Of a stretch of DNA of 64,000 nucleotides, positions 36,140-46,026 are shown in pieces. Under the pieces are notes generated by a model that had not been told where the DNA came from, did not search any database, and was given only the letters and a program-made list of their open reading frames with translations. Numbering within the stretch: position 1 is the first letter of the stretch; each line of letters opens with the position of its first letter. Source of the DNA: Methylobacterium sp. (GTDB lineage: Bacteria > Pseudomonadota > Alphaproteobacteria > Rhizobiales > Beijerinckiaceae). The position numbers were made by a program, and so were the translations under genes. The stretch lies in contig NZ_JAIETD010000018.1 of assembly GCF_019745455.1 (NCBI RefSeq), positions 16,541-80,540 on the forward strand. Direction: 5' to 3'.

Positions 36140-37540
36140 TCAGATGCCGCCGAAGACCCAGCGCAGCCTCGACAGGAAGCCACCGCCCGAGCGGGCCGCA
36201 CGGCTTTCTTCCGGCTCGTCCTTGACGCTCGACGCGGCTGCATCGGGTTGGATCAAACCGAGGGCTGCGGTGTCCGTGGTCTCGCGATCGATCAAGATGA
36301 AGCCGCCGGTATCACGGTTGGTGCCATAGGCATCCACCGCGACCGCCCGGTCCAGGCTGAGCGAGACGTCGGCAATGTCGTTGGCGGTGAGCCGTGCGGC
36401 CGACTCCGCCTTGCCGGTTTCGGGGTCGATTCGGGTGCGGATCTCGGTGACTACCGCGTTCACCATCACGGTTCCGATCTTGGCGAGCAAGGTCGCACCC
36501 GGCAGCAACTCGCTCTCTGCCGCCCAGAACAGGCGGGCGTCGAGCTTGTCGGTGACGCGCATCGGTGCGTCGGCCGCCACGATCACCGAGCCGCGCGATG
36601 CGTCGATCTCGTCGGCGAGGACGAGCGTGACCGACTGGCCCTCGACCGCGACGGGCAAGTCGCCGTCCGCGGTGAAGATGCGGGCGACGGTCGAGGTCCG
36701 GCCCGACGGCTCGACGATGACCGCATCACCGGGCGCGATGCGGCCGCTGGCGATGAGCCCCGCGAAGCCGCGGAATTCCGAGTTCGGCCGGTTGACCCAT
36801 TGGACGGCCATGCGGAACGGCGCCGCCTGCTCCTCGACGCGGACGGGAACCTCTTCGAGGTACTGGAGAAGCGGCGTGCCCTTGTACCAGGGCACCGCCG
36901 CGCCGGGCAGGACGACGTTGTCGCCGTTCTTGGCCGAGAGCGGGATTGCGCGGATCTCGGTAAATCCGAGCGGCGCGGCGAAGGCTTCGAAGGCCTTCGT
37001 GATCTCCTCGAACTTGCCTTCCGACCAGCCGACGAGATCCATCTTGTTCACCGCGAGCGCGATGCGCCTGATGCCGAGCAGCGAGACGAGGAGCGCGTGG
37101 CGGCGGGTCTGGCGTGTGAGCCCCGCGCGGGCATCGACGAGGATCACGGCGACGTCCGCCGTCGAGGCGCCGGTCGCCATGTTGCGGGTGTATTGCTCGT
37201 GGCCGGGCGTGTCGGCGACGATGAAGGAGCGCTGGTCGGTGGAGAAGAAGCGGTAGGCGACATCGATGGTGATGCCCTGCTCGCGCTCGGCCTGAAGCCC
37301 GTCGACGAGGAGGGCGAGGTCGATCTCGGCGCCCTGGGTGCCGTGCTTGCGCGAATCGCGCTGGAGCGCCGTCACCTGGTCGTCGAAGATCTGCTTGGTG
37401 TCATGCAAGAGCCGGCCGATCAGCGTCGACTTGCCGTCGTCGACGGAGCCGCAGGTGATGAAGCGCAGGACTTCCTTGTTCTGGTGCGCCGAGAGGAAGG
37501 CGTCGTAGCCGAAAGCCTGGGGTGCCTGATGGATCGTCAT
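36140..37540 (-). CDS. cysN: Sulfate adenylyltransferase subunit 1, GTPase CysN
   Basis: 466 residues. Translation-factor-like GTPase with G1 VDDGKSTLIG, G3 DTPGHEQYTRNM and G4 NKMDLV, followed by two beta-barrel domains. With CysD it makes APS from ATP and sulfate, driven by GTP. The length shows there is no C-terminal CysC (APS kinase) fusion. Its start is 1 base upstream of the CysD stop codon region, so cysD and cysN are coupled. It is the last gene of the leftward cysH-cysD-cysN unit. Confidence 0.96.
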   Translation of the reverse strand: MTIHQAPQAFGYDAFLSAHQNKEVLRFITCGSVDDGKSTLIGRLLHDTKQIFDDQVTALQRDSRKHGTQGAEIDLALLVDGLQAEREQGITIDVAYRFFSTDQRSFIVADTPGHEQYTRNMATGASTADVAVILVDARAGLTRQTRRHALLVSLLGIRRIALAVNKMDLVGWSEGKFEEITKAFEAFAAPLGFTEIRAIPLSAKNGDNVVLPGAAVPWYKGTPLLQYLEEVPVRVEEQAAPFRMAVQWVNRPNSEFRGFAGLIASGRIAPGDAVIVEPSGRTSTVARIFTADGDLPVAVEGQSVTLVLADEIDASRGSVIVAADAPMRVTDKLDARLFWAAESELLPGATLLAKIGTVMVNAVVTEIRTRIDPETGKAESAARLTANDIADVSLSLDRAVAVDAYGTNRDTGGFILIDRETTDTAALGLIQPDAAASSVKDEPEESRAARSGGGFLSRLRWVFGGI

Positions 37541-37541
37541 C

Positions 37542-38477
37542 TCAGAAATAGCCCTCCTGCTTCTTGCGCTCCATCGCGCCCGCGCCGTCCTTGTCGATCA
37601 CGCGGCCCTGGCGCTCGGAGGTGCGGGCGGCCAGCGTCTCGCCGATGATCTCCGGCAGGGTCGCGGCATCGCTCTCGACTGCGCCGGTGAGCGGGTAGTC
37701 GCCGAGGGTCCTGAAGCGGACGCGCAGGTTCCTCGGAGTCTCGCCGGGCTCGAGCGGAAGCCTGTCGTCGTCGACCATGATGAGCTGCCCCTCGCGCTCG
37801 ACCACGGGGCGCTCGGCCGCGAAGTAGAGCGGCACGATCGGGATCTGCTCCTGCTCGATGTAGAGCCAGACGTCGAGCTCGGTCCAATTCGAGAGCGGGA
37901 ACACCCGCAGGGACTCGCCGCGCTTCTTTTTGAGATTGTAGAGGTGCCAGGGCTCGGCGCGCTGGCGCTTGGGGTCCCAGCGGTGCTGCGCCGTGCGCAG
38001 GGAGACGATCCGCTCCTTGGCGCGCGAGGCTTCCTCGTCGCGCCGGGCGCCGCCGAAGGCCGCGTCGAACTTGTGCGTGTCCAGCGCCTGACGCAGCGCC
38101 TGCGTCTTCATAACGTCTGTATGGACTTCCGAGCCGTGGCTGATCGGGCCGATGCCGCGGGCAAGGCCGTCCTGGTTGGTGTGGACCAGGAGTTCGAGGC
38201 CGAGCTCCTTCGCGCGGGCATCGCGGAAGGCGATCATCTCGCGGAACTTCCAGGTCGTGTCGATGTGCATCAGGGGGAACGGCAGGCGTCCCGGCGCGAA
38301 GGCCTTCAGCGCCAAGTGCAGCAGCACCGAGGAATCCTTGCCGATCGAATAGAGCATCACCGGGTTCTCGGTCTCGGCGACCGTCTCCCGCATGATGTGG
38401 ATGCTCTCGGCTTCGAGCCGCTGCAGGTGGGTGAGGCGGTCGGCGCGCGTCGCGGCGCCGAGGGTGGCGGCGCTCAT
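37542..38477 (-). CDS. cysD: Sulfate adenylyltransferase subunit 2 CysD
   Basis: 311 residues. PP-loop ATP pyrophosphatase motif [13 protein letters not shown], then [13 protein letters not shown] and [16 protein letters not shown], all typical of CysD. It starts at ATG 38475-38477, overlapping the cysH stop by 4 bases; the open frame upstream runs through cysH and is not coding. It works with CysN on sulfate activation. Confidence 0.97.
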   Translation of the reverse strand: MSAATLGAATRADRLTHLQRLEAESIHIMRETVAETENPVMLYSIGKDSSVLLHLALKAFAPGRLPFPLMHIDTTWKFREMIAFRDARAKELGLELLVHTNQDGLARGIGPISHGSEVHTDVMKTQALRQALDTHKFDAAFGGARRDEEASRAKERIVSLRTAQHRWDPKRQRAEPWHLYNLKKKRGESLRVFPLSNWTELDVWLYIEQEQIPIVPLYFAAERPVVEREGQLIMVDDDRLPLEPGETPRNLRVRFRTLGDYPLTGAVESDAATLPEIIGETLAARTSERQGRVIDKDGAGAMERKKQEGYF

Positions 38478-39292
38478 CGGGCCATCTCCAGGCTGGTGTT
38501 GCGAAGGGTGGTCTCGAAGGCGGCGGCTTCCTGCCCAGGCTCGACGTCCGCCCCGGGCTCGTCGCCGTGCGCCTCGGGCTTGTAAACGTGCAGGCCGCAT
38601 TCCTTCTTGGATTCCTGCTCCCACCACCAGCGGCCGGCGCGCTCGGGCTCGCCGACCTTCACGGCACGGGTGCAGGGCGCGCAGCCGATCGACGGAAAAC
38701 CGCGATCGTGCAGGACGTTGTAGGGAATGAAGTTGTCGATCACGAACCGCTCGACATCGGCACGGGTCCAGTCGGCGAGCGGGTTGATCTTGATCAGGCC
38801 GCGCGCCTCGTCGGGCTCGGCGAGTGGCGTGTCGGCGCGGTTGGCCGACTGCCCGGCGCGAAGGCCGGTGAGCCATCCCGAGGCCCCGGCGAGCGCCCGG
38901 CCGAGGGGTTCGACCTTGCGGAAGCCGCAGCAGGCCTGCCGCGCCGCCACCGAATGGCGGAAGCCGTTGATGCCCTCGCGCGCGACGAATTCCTCCTCGG
39001 CGACGCGTTCCGGCGCATAGGCGCGGATGCGGATGCCGTAGGCCGCCTCGGTCTCGGCCCACACGTCGTAGGTCTCCGGGTAGAGCCGGCCCGTATCGAG
39101 GGTGACGATCTCGGTCCGCCCCTTGGCCATGGCCACGGCATGGGTCAGCGCCTGATCCTCGATGCCGAGGCTGGTCGTGAAGATGAGGCGGCCGGGCACG
39201 CTCGCTTCGATGAGGCGGATGCGGGCGGCGAGTTGGAGGTCCGCCAACGCGAGGGCGAGCTCACGCGCCGACCGATCGAGAGGAGAAGTCAT
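38474..39292 (-). CDS. cysH: Assimilatory adenylyl-sulfate (APS) reductase CysH
   Basis: 272 residues. It carries the two double-Cys motifs that bind a 4Fe-4S cluster in APS reductases (ACCGFRK and GCAPCTR) plus the catalytic KECGLH near the C-terminus. Fe-S-containing CysH uses APS directly, so no APS kinase is needed, in line with the unfused CysN next door. First gene of the leftward unit; its promoter faces the Lrp-type regulator gene. Confidence 0.93.
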   Translation of the reverse strand: MTSPLDRSARELALALADLQLAARIRLIEASVPGRLIFTTSLGIEDQALTHAVAMAKGRTEIVTLDTGRLYPETYDVWAETEAAYGIRIRAYAPERVAEEEFVAREGINGFRHSVAARQACCGFRKVEPLGRALAGASGWLTGLRAGQSANRADTPLAEPDEARGLIKINPLADWTRADVERFVIDNFIPYNVLHDRGFPSIGCAPCTRAVKVGEPERAGRWWWEQESKKECGLHVYKPEAHGDEPGADVEPGQEAAAFETTLRNTSLEMAR

Positions 39293-39345
39293 CGGATGAC
39301 AGACTTTGGAAGGCTGGAAGTTGCCGGTTGTCGTGGACCTGAGAT

Positions 39346-39361
39346 GTTCGCTATAACGAAC
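39346..39361. promoter_or_regulatory. Candidate operator palindrome between cysH and the Lrp gene
   Basis: GTTCG-CTATAA-CGAAC, an inverted repeat with 5-bp perfect arms. It lies 54 bp upstream of cysH and about 180 bp upstream of the regulator gene. The AT-rich centre is usual for Lrp/AsnC sites. It is not the direct-repeat LexA box. Binding is inference. Confidence 0.4.
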
Positions 39362-39538
39362 GCTGTCAAGGCATGGCGGTCATGGCGCAGGGGCAATCCG
39401 GTGCCGTGCTCAACCGCTTCCGCAAACGGTGGCGGCGGGCAACGGTTGCCTCCGCCGGGAAGATCCTTCTCATGATCGTATCCGCGCGGTGCGCTCGCAC
39501 ACCCTGCCGCGCGGGCGATCACGGACGACGAGGTCAGC

Positions 39539-40045
39539 GTGGATTCGATAGACCTGAAGATCCTCGGGCTGCTGCAGAACGATGCCACCCTCTCGATCGC
39601 GACGATCGGCGAGCGGGTCGGCCTGTCGCAGACGCCCTGCTGGAAGCGGATCCAGCGCCTGGAGGCCGACGGAGTCATCGACCGCCGCGTGGCCGTGCTC
39701 GATCCGGTCAAGCTCGGGCTCGGGCTCACCGTCTTCGTTTCGATCGAGACCGCCGACCACTCTCGCGAGTGGCTGGAGCGCTTCGCCGAGACCGTATCGG
39801 CGATGCCGGAAGTCCTTGAATTCTACCGTATGGCCGGCGATGTGGACTACATGCTGCGCGTCGTCGTGGCCGATATGAGGGCCTACGATATGTTCTATAA
39901 GCATCTCATCGCGACGCTGCCGCTCAAGAACGTGACCTCGCGCTTCGCCATGGAGAAGGTGAAGTCCACGACGGCCCTGCCGCTGCCCGCGCTTCCGGCG
40001 CACGGACGGCTCCCGCACTTCGCAGCGGCGGCGCAGGAAGAATAA
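39539..40045 (+). CDS. Lrp/AsnC-family transcriptional regulator
   Basis: 168 residues from GTG 39539 with GACGAGG upstream. The N-terminal winged HTH (DLKILGLLQNDATLSIATIGERVGLSQTPCWKRIQRLE) is followed by a RAM effector domain (VFVSIETADHS, GDVDYMLRVVV). The C-terminal 20 residues are an Ala/Pro-rich extension. It lies at the head of cysJ-cysI and diverges from cysH-cysD-cysN, so control of sulfur assimilation is a fair inference. Confidence 0.92.
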   Translation: MDSIDLKILGLLQNDATLSIATIGERVGLSQTPCWKRIQRLEADGVIDRRVAVLDPVKLGLGLTVFVSIETADHSREWLERFAETVSAMPEVLEFYRMAGDVDYMLRVVVADMRAYDMFYKHLIATLPLKNVTSRFAMEKVKSTTALPLPALPAHGRLPHFAAAAQEE

Positions 40046-40152
40046 TATTCTGTTTGGCGCCGGTGGCGCAGGCAGCCCCTTCTACCACGGCGTCGTTCTG
40101 TAAAACGGAAATTCCGCAGATCGCTCGACGCTCAGGACGACATGGCGACTCG

Positions 40153-41925
40153 ATGGCACGACAGGCGATCATTCCTCGCAACTCTCCCTTCGACGACAAC
40201 GAGCGCGCGAGCCTCGATGCCGTCCTCGGGACCGCCTCGCCGATGCAGCGTGCCTGGCTCGCCGGGTTCCTCGCCGGCCTCGATGCGGCAGCCGGTGGCC
40301 AGCCGGCGGCTCTGCCTGCCGCGCCGCCGAAGGCCGCCGAGCCGCTGACCATCATCTATGCGAGCGAGTCCGGGAACTGCGAGGCTTTGGCCGGCTCCCT
40401 CGCCAAGCTCGCCAAGAAGAGCGGCTTCAAGCCGAACGTCATCGATTTCGCCGACCTCGAGGTTGCCAGCCTCGCCACCATGAAGCGCGTCGTCGCCATC
40501 GCGGCGACCTGGGGCGAGGGCGAGCCCCCGGCCCGCGCCACCCGCGCCTATAACGAGCTGATGGGCGACGGCGCCCCGCGCCTCGACGGCGTCGAATTCG
40601 GCGTCCTGGCGCTCGGCGACACCTCCTACGCCGAGTTCTGCGCCACCGGTAAGGCCATCGACGCCCGCTTCGAGGCGCTGGGCGCGAAGCGTGCGGTGGA
40701 GCGCGCCGACCTCGACCTCGACTTCGACAAGCAGGCTGCCGACTGGATCAAGAACGCCCTCAAGGCACTGGCGCCACCGGCCGCCGACAACGTCGTGGCC
40801 GTCGACTTCGCCGGCCGCGCGGCGGTCGACGACGATGCGGATGTCGAGCCGAGCCGCGAGCCGGTCCTCGCCGAGGTCGTCGACCACGTGAACTTGAACT
40901 CCTCGCGCTCCGACAAGGAGACGATCCATCTCGCCCTCGAATTCGAGGACGGGGCTCCGGCCTACGAACCCGGCGACTCGCTGGAGATCTTCCCGGAGAA
41001 CGACCCGGCTCTCGTCGAGGACATCCTGCGGGCCGCCGATCTTGCCGGCGACGACGCCCTGCGCCGCTCGCTCCTGACCGAGCGCGATATCACCACGCTC
41101 TCCACCAATACCATCGAGCGCTTCGTCAAGGCGACCGGGCACGAGGGCGCCAAGGCGCTCATCGAGGGCGGCGAGGCGCGGGCCTGGATCGAGGGGCGCC
41201 AGATCCTCGATCTGATCGAGGCGTTTCCGACGAAACTGACCCGTGAGCAGATCGAGGCCATCACCCGGCCGCTGCCGCCGCGGGCCTATTCCATCGCCTC
41301 ATCGCGCAAGGAAGTCGGCGACGAGGTCCACCTCACGATCGTTGCGGTGCGCTACGAGACCCATGGCCGTGCGCGCTCCGGCGTCGCCTCGGTCCACGTG
41401 GCGGATCGCCTGAAGAAGGGCGCCAAGCTCCGCGTGAAGCTGAAGCCGAACCGGCATTTCCGGCTGCCGCACGACCCGGCCTCCGACATCATCATGGTCG
41501 GCCCCGGCACCGGCGTCGCGCCGTTCCGCGCCTTCGTGCAGGAGCGCCGGGCGGTGGAGGCGAGCGGCCGGTCCTGGCTGTTCTTCGGCGACCGTCACTT
41601 CCTCCACGACTTCCTCTACCAGCTCGAATGGCAGGAGGCGCTGGAGGACGGGTCGCTGACGCGGATCGACGTCGCCTTCTCCCGCGACCAGCCCGAGAAG
41701 GTCTACGTGCAGGACCGTATCCGCCAGCACGGCAAGGAGCTGGTGGAATGGCTCGACGGCGGCGCCAGCTTCTACGTCTGCGGCGACGCGACCCGGATGG
41801 CCAAGGACGTGAGGAACGCCGTGGTGCGGGCCTACGCGGAGGTGAAATCCCTCAGCGATGCCGACGCCGAGGCCGCGGTCGCGGCCCTGGAGCGGGCGCA
41901 CCGCTACCAGCAGGATGTTTATTGA
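40153..41925 (+). CDS. cysJ: Sulfite reductase (NADPH) flavoprotein CysJ
   Basis: 590 residues. The flavodoxin domain (about residues 65-205, IIYASESGNCEALAG) is followed by an FAD domain (PRAYSIASSRKE) and an NADPH domain (GPGTGVAPFRAFVQER, FYVCGDATRMAKDV, ending RYQQDVY). It passes electrons from NADPH to the sulfite reductase haemoprotein. The start chosen is ATG 40153 (MARQAIIPRNSPF); the frame is open upstream to 40054. It lies 107 bp behind the Lrp gene and is separated from cysI by a palindromic repeat. Confidence 0.93.
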   Translation: MARQAIIPRNSPFDDNERASLDAVLGTASPMQRAWLAGFLAGLDAAAGGQPAALPAAPPKAAEPLTIIYASESGNCEALAGSLAKLAKKSGFKPNVIDFADLEVASLATMKRVVAIAATWGEGEPPARATRAYNELMGDGAPRLDGVEFGVLALGDTSYAEFCATGKAIDARFEALGAKRAVERADLDLDFDKQAADWIKNALKALAPPAADNVVAVDFAGRAAVDDDADVEPSREPVLAEVVDHVNLNSSRSDKETIHLALEFEDGAPAYEPGDSLEIFPENDPALVEDILRAADLAGDDALRRSLLTERDITTLSTNTIERFVKATGHEGAKALIEGGEARAWIEGRQILDLIEAFPTKLTREQIEAITRPLPPRAYSIASSRKEVGDEVHLTIVAVRYETHGRARSGVASVHVADRLKKGAKLRVKLKPNRHFRLPHDPASDIIMVGPGTGVAPFRAFVQERRAVEASGRSWLFFGDRHFLHDFLYQLEWQEALEDGSLTRIDVAFSRDQPEKVYVQDRIRQHGKELVEWLDGGASFYVCGDATRMAKDVRNAVVRAYAEVKSLSDADAEAAVAALERAHRYQQDVY

Positions 41926-41945
41926 AGAACCTTGCCGACCTAACC

Positions 41946-42063
41946 ACCGTCATTCCGGGGCTGCGAAGCAGAACCCGGAATCCATAGCCGCCGACAGTTC
42001 AGGCTGAAGAACGACCTGCGGTTATGGATTCCGGGTTCGCCTGCGGCGCCCCGGAATGACGGT
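41946..42063. repeat. REP-like palindromic element between cysJ and cysI
   Basis: Two 41-nt arms (41946-41986 and 42023-42063) are inverted copies, matching at 36 of 41 positions, with all mismatches in the middle 10 bases. Arm ends contain CGTCATTCCGGGG and ACCCGGAATCCATA. I recognise this as a type of dispersed intergenic repeat common in Rhizobiales genomes. Transcribed, it would form a long hairpin between the two coding regions. Confidence 0.85.
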
Positions 42064-42164
42064 GCGGGTTGGCGACGAAGGGCAGTGACAGACGAGAGTG
42101 CCGAGCGCCTGCTGCGAGCTTTGCAATAGACGCACCCAAATCTCAAACCGACCGGAATACCGCC

Positions 42165-43958
42165 ATGGACGACCAGACCCAGCCCCGCACCTACGAGACC
42201 CCGCCGGCCACGCGCCCGATCGACGAGGCCGAGGCCGCGCGCGAGGCTGGTCTCTCGGCCAACGAGCACATCAAGATCGCCAGCGGCTTCCTGCGCGGCA
42301 CCCTCGCCGACGGACTCCTGAAACACGCCACCGGGGCGATCTCGGAGGATGACGGCCAGCTCGTGAAGTTCCACGGGATGTACCTGCAGGACGACCGCGA
42401 CCTGCGCCCCGAGCGGACCAAGAAGAAGCTCGACAAGGCCTACAGCTTCATGATCCGCCTGCGCATCGCCGGCGGCGTCGTGACCCCGAAGCAGTGGCTG
42501 ATCCTCGACGACATCGCCACCACCTACGCCAACGGGACGCTCAGGGCGACGACGCGCCAGACCTTCCAGTATCACGGCGTCATCAAGTCGAACCTGAAGC
42601 GGACGATGGCGGCGATCGACGCCTCCCTCCTCGACACCATCGCGGCCTGCGGCGACGTCAACCGCAACGTCATGGCCGCGACGAACCCGGCCCAGAGCGG
42701 CGCCCACAAGGCGGCCTACGACCTCGGCAAGGCGATCTCCGATACGCTTCTTCCCAAGACCAACGCATGGCGCGAGATCTGGCTCGACGGCGAGAAGGTG
42801 GTCGGCGGCGAGGACGAGCACGAACCGGTCTACGGCAAGACCTACCTGCCGCGGAAATTCAAGATCGTGGTCGCGGTGCCGCCCTCGAACGAGGTCGACA
42901 TCTTCGCGCACGATCTGGGTTTCATCGCCATCCTCGACAAGAAGGGGAAGGTCACCGGCTGGAACGTGACCGTCGGCGGCGGCATGGGCATGACCCATGG
43001 CGAGACCGACACCTTCCCGCGCACCGCCGACGTGATGCTCTTCTGCAAGCCGGAGGAAGCCGTGAAAGTCGCCGAGGCGGTGATGACCGTCCAGCGCGAC
43101 TGGGGCAACCGCAAGGTCCGTAAGAACGCGCGCCTGAAATACACGATCGAGCGCTACGGCCTGAAGGCTTTCCGCGCCGAGGTCGAGAAGCGCCTCGGCA
43201 AGGCCTATCCTGACGCGAAGCCGTTCGCGTTCACCAACAATGGCGACCGCTACGGCTGGACCGAGGGCGATGACGGCCGTCACCACCTCACCCTCTATGT
43301 CGCCTCCGGACGGATCAAGGATTACGAGGGCGACGGTCCGAAGATCCTGTCGGGTCTACGTCGCATCGCGCAGGTCCATGAGGGCGATTTCCGGCTGACC
43401 GGCAACCAGAACGTCATCATCGCGAACGTGTCGGTCGAGAAGCGCGCCGAGATCGAGGCCCTGGTCGACGAGTACGGCATGCTCAAGGGCGCCAGCGCCC
43501 TGCGCCGCAATTCGATGGCCTGTGTCGCCCTGCCGACCTGCGGCCTGGCGCTCGCCGAGAGCGAGCGCTACCTGCCGGACCTCCTCACCGAGTTGGAGGA
43601 GAGCCTCGCGTCGCACGGGTTGTCCGAGGATGAGATCACCATCCGGATGACAGGCTGCCCGAACGGCTGCGCCCGTCCCTTCATTGCCGAGATCGGCCTC
43701 GTCGGACGGGGTCCCGAGCGCTACCATCTCTATCTCGGTGCGGCCTTCGATGGCTCGCGGCTCGGGAAGCTCTACGCAGAGGATGTTACCGCCTCCGAGA
43801 TCAAAGCGGTGCTGGATCCGGTCTTCGCCGCCTACGCCAAGGATCGCTCGGCCGGAGAACGCTTCGGCGATTTCCTGATCCGTGCAGGCTTTGTCGCGCA
43901 AACGGTTAACGGGCCGGACTTCCATCTCACCACTGGTGCCCTCAGAGCGGTGGCGTAA
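42165..43958 (+). CDS. cysI: Sulfite reductase haemoprotein CysI
   Basis: 597 residues. The siroheme/4Fe-4S ligands are ACVALPTCGLA (C-x5-C) and TGCPNGCARPF (C-x3-C), with conserved RATTRQTFQYHGV in the first half. It reduces sulfite to sulfide with electrons from CysJ. The start is ATG 42165 (MDDQTQPRTYETP); the frame is open to 42069, inside the region next to the palindrome, but that part is not family-like. Last gene of the rightward unit. Confidence 0.96.
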   Translation: MDDQTQPRTYETPPATRPIDEAEAAREAGLSANEHIKIASGFLRGTLADGLLKHATGAISEDDGQLVKFHGMYLQDDRDLRPERTKKKLDKAYSFMIRLRIAGGVVTPKQWLILDDIATTYANGTLRATTRQTFQYHGVIKSNLKRTMAAIDASLLDTIAACGDVNRNVMAATNPAQSGAHKAAYDLGKAISDTLLPKTNAWREIWLDGEKVVGGEDEHEPVYGKTYLPRKFKIVVAVPPSNEVDIFAHDLGFIAILDKKGKVTGWNVTVGGGMGMTHGETDTFPRTADVMLFCKPEEAVKVAEAVMTVQRDWGNRKVRKNARLKYTIERYGLKAFRAEVEKRLGKAYPDAKPFAFTNNGDRYGWTEGDDGRHHLTLYVASGRIKDYEGDGPKILSGLRRIAQVHEGDFRLTGNQNVIIANVSVEKRAEIEALVDEYGMLKGASALRRNSMACVALPTCGLALAESERYLPDLLTELEESLASHGLSEDEITIRMTGCPNGCARPFIAEIGLVGRGPERYHLYLGAAFDGSRLGKLYAEDVTASEIKAVLDPVFAAYAKDRSAGERFGDFLIRAGFVAQTVNGPDFHLTTGALRAVA

Positions 43959-44198
43959 GGACGTCCGGCTGGTCGGAATTCTGTCTTCGTCGTGCGAGCG
44001 CCGCTGCGTTCGTCAGGAGCGGCATCGTCGATGGCGAAATTTCGACTCTCGAAACCGCAGAAATGTCCCGCAATGCAGCAGTGCGTTGTGCGACGCGGAA
44101 CAAAACTTTAAGCTTAAGCTTCCGGAAACATCGTTGCTTTATGGGTGAACCGATCGCCGACCTGGCCGTTAATGCGTCAGTCGGACTGAGAGGCGGCC

Positions 44199-44396
44199 AT
44201 GGCCAAGCACGAGATTCTCAACTTCTTCGAACACCGCCGCGACGGCGCTTGGATCTGCGTGAAGCCATTCACGCTCACCACTAAAGTCAGCAGCGTCGAT
44301 ATCCGCCAGGGTATGCGCTTCGACTACGGGAAGCGGGTCGGCGGCGTTGATCTCGCTGAATATCTCGAGCAGCTCGGCTCTCAATTCGGTTCCTGA
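44199..44396 (+). CDS. Small hypothetical protein (65 aa)
   Basis: 65 residues from ATG 44199 with GAGAGGCGG just upstream. It has a compact alpha/beta look (MAKHEILNFFEHRRDGAWICVKPFTL ... VDLAEYLEQLG) and one Cys. No family recognised. The 240 bp upstream contains a palindromic AAGCTTAAGCTT near 44110, perhaps part of its promoter. Confidence 0.65.
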   Translation: MAKHEILNFFEHRRDGAWICVKPFTLTTKVSSVDIRQGMRFDYGKRVGGVDLAEYLEQLGSQFGS

Positions 44397-44602
44397 GACC
44401 GGATCTTGAATCCGCCAGACAAGGCTCAAGATTGGATCGGGGGGACGGGCGCGGACATGCTCCTGTCGTGCATGGTTGCGGATTCTTGCTCCTGACCGCC
44501 GATCATGATCGATGTGCGCGATGATCCGAGTTCAGTTTTAGCAACTCCATCTGCTCAAAGACACTTTTTGACGGACGTATGTGGGGGTCCTAGGGTCTCC
44601 GC

Positions 44603-45232
44603 ATGATGACAGATTCAGCCGAGGTAGCCCGATCCATTCTGGACGATCAGGCGCCGACGACGCGATGCAGAATTCTTGCGACCGCTGAACGATTTTTCCG
44701 CGAGATCGGCTATCAGAAAACGACCGTATCCGACATTGCCAAGTCTTTGGGTATGAGCCCTGCCAACGTCTATCGCTTCTTCGAGTCGAAGAAGGCGATC
44801 AACGAGGCGGTTGTTGCCAGCGTGATCAAGGACATCGAAGGGCTCATCGCCGCCATCGCGGATGTACCGAGCCTCAGTGCCGCTGACCGCGTCGCCGGAA
44901 TCGTTCGCGCTCTTCATCACGATTGCGTCGAACGATGCCGCGCCAATCCCCGCATCCACGAGATGGTCGAGGCGGCGATGACGGAAAGCTGGGGCGTGTG
45001 CGAGCACCACGTCGCTCGCATCAGCGCCGTTCTGACCCGTGTGGTGCGTGAAGGCGTGCTCGGAGGCGAGTTCGATACCAAGGATCCAGAGGTGGCGGCG
45101 CTCTGCGTCCAGGCCTCGATCATCCGGTACTGCAATCCGATGCTCGTCAGTCTTTATCCAAATGTCCCCGGCCCGCCGCTCGACGACATGATTTCCTTTA
45201 TCATCAGCGGCCTACGCGGTGCTTCGCGATAG
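44603..45232 (+). CDS. TetR-family transcriptional regulator
   Basis: 209 residues. The N-terminal HTH (RCRILATAERFFREIGYQKTTVSDIAKSLGMSPANVYRFFESKKAI) is textbook TetR, with the all-helical ligand-binding domain behind it. The target is unknown; no transporter or enzyme gene is adjacent on either side in divergent orientation. It is convergent with pyrF. Confidence 0.93.
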   Translation: MMTDSAEVARSILDDQAPTTRCRILATAERFFREIGYQKTTVSDIAKSLGMSPANVYRFFESKKAINEAVVASVIKDIEGLIAAIADVPSLSAADRVAGIVRALHHDCVERCRANPRIHEMVEAAMTESWGVCEHHVARISAVLTRVVREGVLGGEFDTKDPEVAALCVQASIIRYCNPMLVSLYPNVPGPPLDDMISFIISGLRGASR

Positions 45233-45260
45233 ACAGCCTGGCGCTTTTCCCGTCGCCCAG

Positions 45261-45947
45261 TCAAACTAGGTCGGCCAGTATCGCTTGGACGACGGCGCGT
45301 GGATCCTCAGCCCCTGTGATGGGACGACCGACGACGATGTGATCGATCCCTGCCGCCTTCGCCTGTGCTGGAGTCATCACTCGCTTCTGATCGCCCGCTG
45401 CGCTACCGGAAGGACGAATCCCGGGCGTCACGATCGCCCGACCGGTTCCAATTTCACGTCTTACGGCCTCCGCTTCGAAGGCCGCGCAAACGATCCCATC
45501 GATGCCGGTCTCCGCCGCCTGGCGTGCCCGCAAGGCCACGAGATCAGGAACATCGAGCGCATAGCCCGCCTCGGCGAGATCGCTCTTGTCGTAGGAGGTC
45601 AGCACCGTCACGGCCAGGAGGCGAGACCCTGACGACCCGCGCCCCCGCACGGCCGCCCGCATCGTCTGCGGATAGGCGTGGACGGTAAGGAATGCGGCTC
45701 CGAGATCGGAGAGTGCGCGCACCCCATCCTCAACGGTGTTGCCGATATCGTGCAATTTCAGGTCGACGAAGACCTTGAGGCCGGCCGACGCCAGGCGCGG
45801 AACCAGGGAAAGGCCGCCCGCATAGGCCAGCCTGTAGCCGATCTTGTAGAAACTCGCCGCATTGCCGATCCGCTCGACAAGAGCCAAGGCCTCATCGGGC
45901 GTTCCGACATCGAGGGCGACGATCAGGCGATCCCGTGTGTCGCTCAT
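45261..45947 (-). CDS. pyrF: Orotidine 5'-phosphate decarboxylase
   Basis: 228 residues. The catalytic [11 protein letters not shown] motif and the phosphate-binding VTPGIRP and VVGRPI segments are complete. It makes UMP from OMP, the last step of de novo pyrimidine synthesis. The start is ATG at 45945-45947 ([13 protein letters not shown]); upstream in-frame ATGs at 45977 and 46010 lack family sequence. It follows the uracil-DNA-glycosylase-like gene on the same strand. Confidence 0.95.
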   Translation of the reverse strand: MSDTRDRLIVALDVGTPDEALALVERIGNAASFYKIGYRLAYAGGLSLVPRLASAGLKVFVDLKLHDIGNTVEDGVRALSDLGAAFLTVHAYPQTMRAAVRGRGSSGSRLLAVTVLTSYDKSDLAEAGYALDVPDLVALRARQAAETGIDGIVCAAFEAEAVRREIGTGRAIVTPGIRPSGSAAGDQKRVMTPAQAKAAGIDHIVVGRPITGAEDPRAVVQAILADLV

Positions 45948-46026
45948 CTCGCGGGTGGTCGGCTTGAGCCCTGGCATCGACGTCTCCGGTGTCCTCGCAG
46001 GTGGGATCATGCACAGGGTCGCAGTG

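Noticed and set aside
38478..39062. Upstream extension of the cysD frame through cysH
   Set aside because: The CysD family N-terminus starts at 38477 and the extension lies in another frame of cysH.
39346..39361. LexA site in the cysH-Lrp spacer
   Set aside because: The alphaproteobacterial LexA box is a direct repeat GTTC-N7-GTTC; this is an inverted repeat GTTCG/CGAAC.
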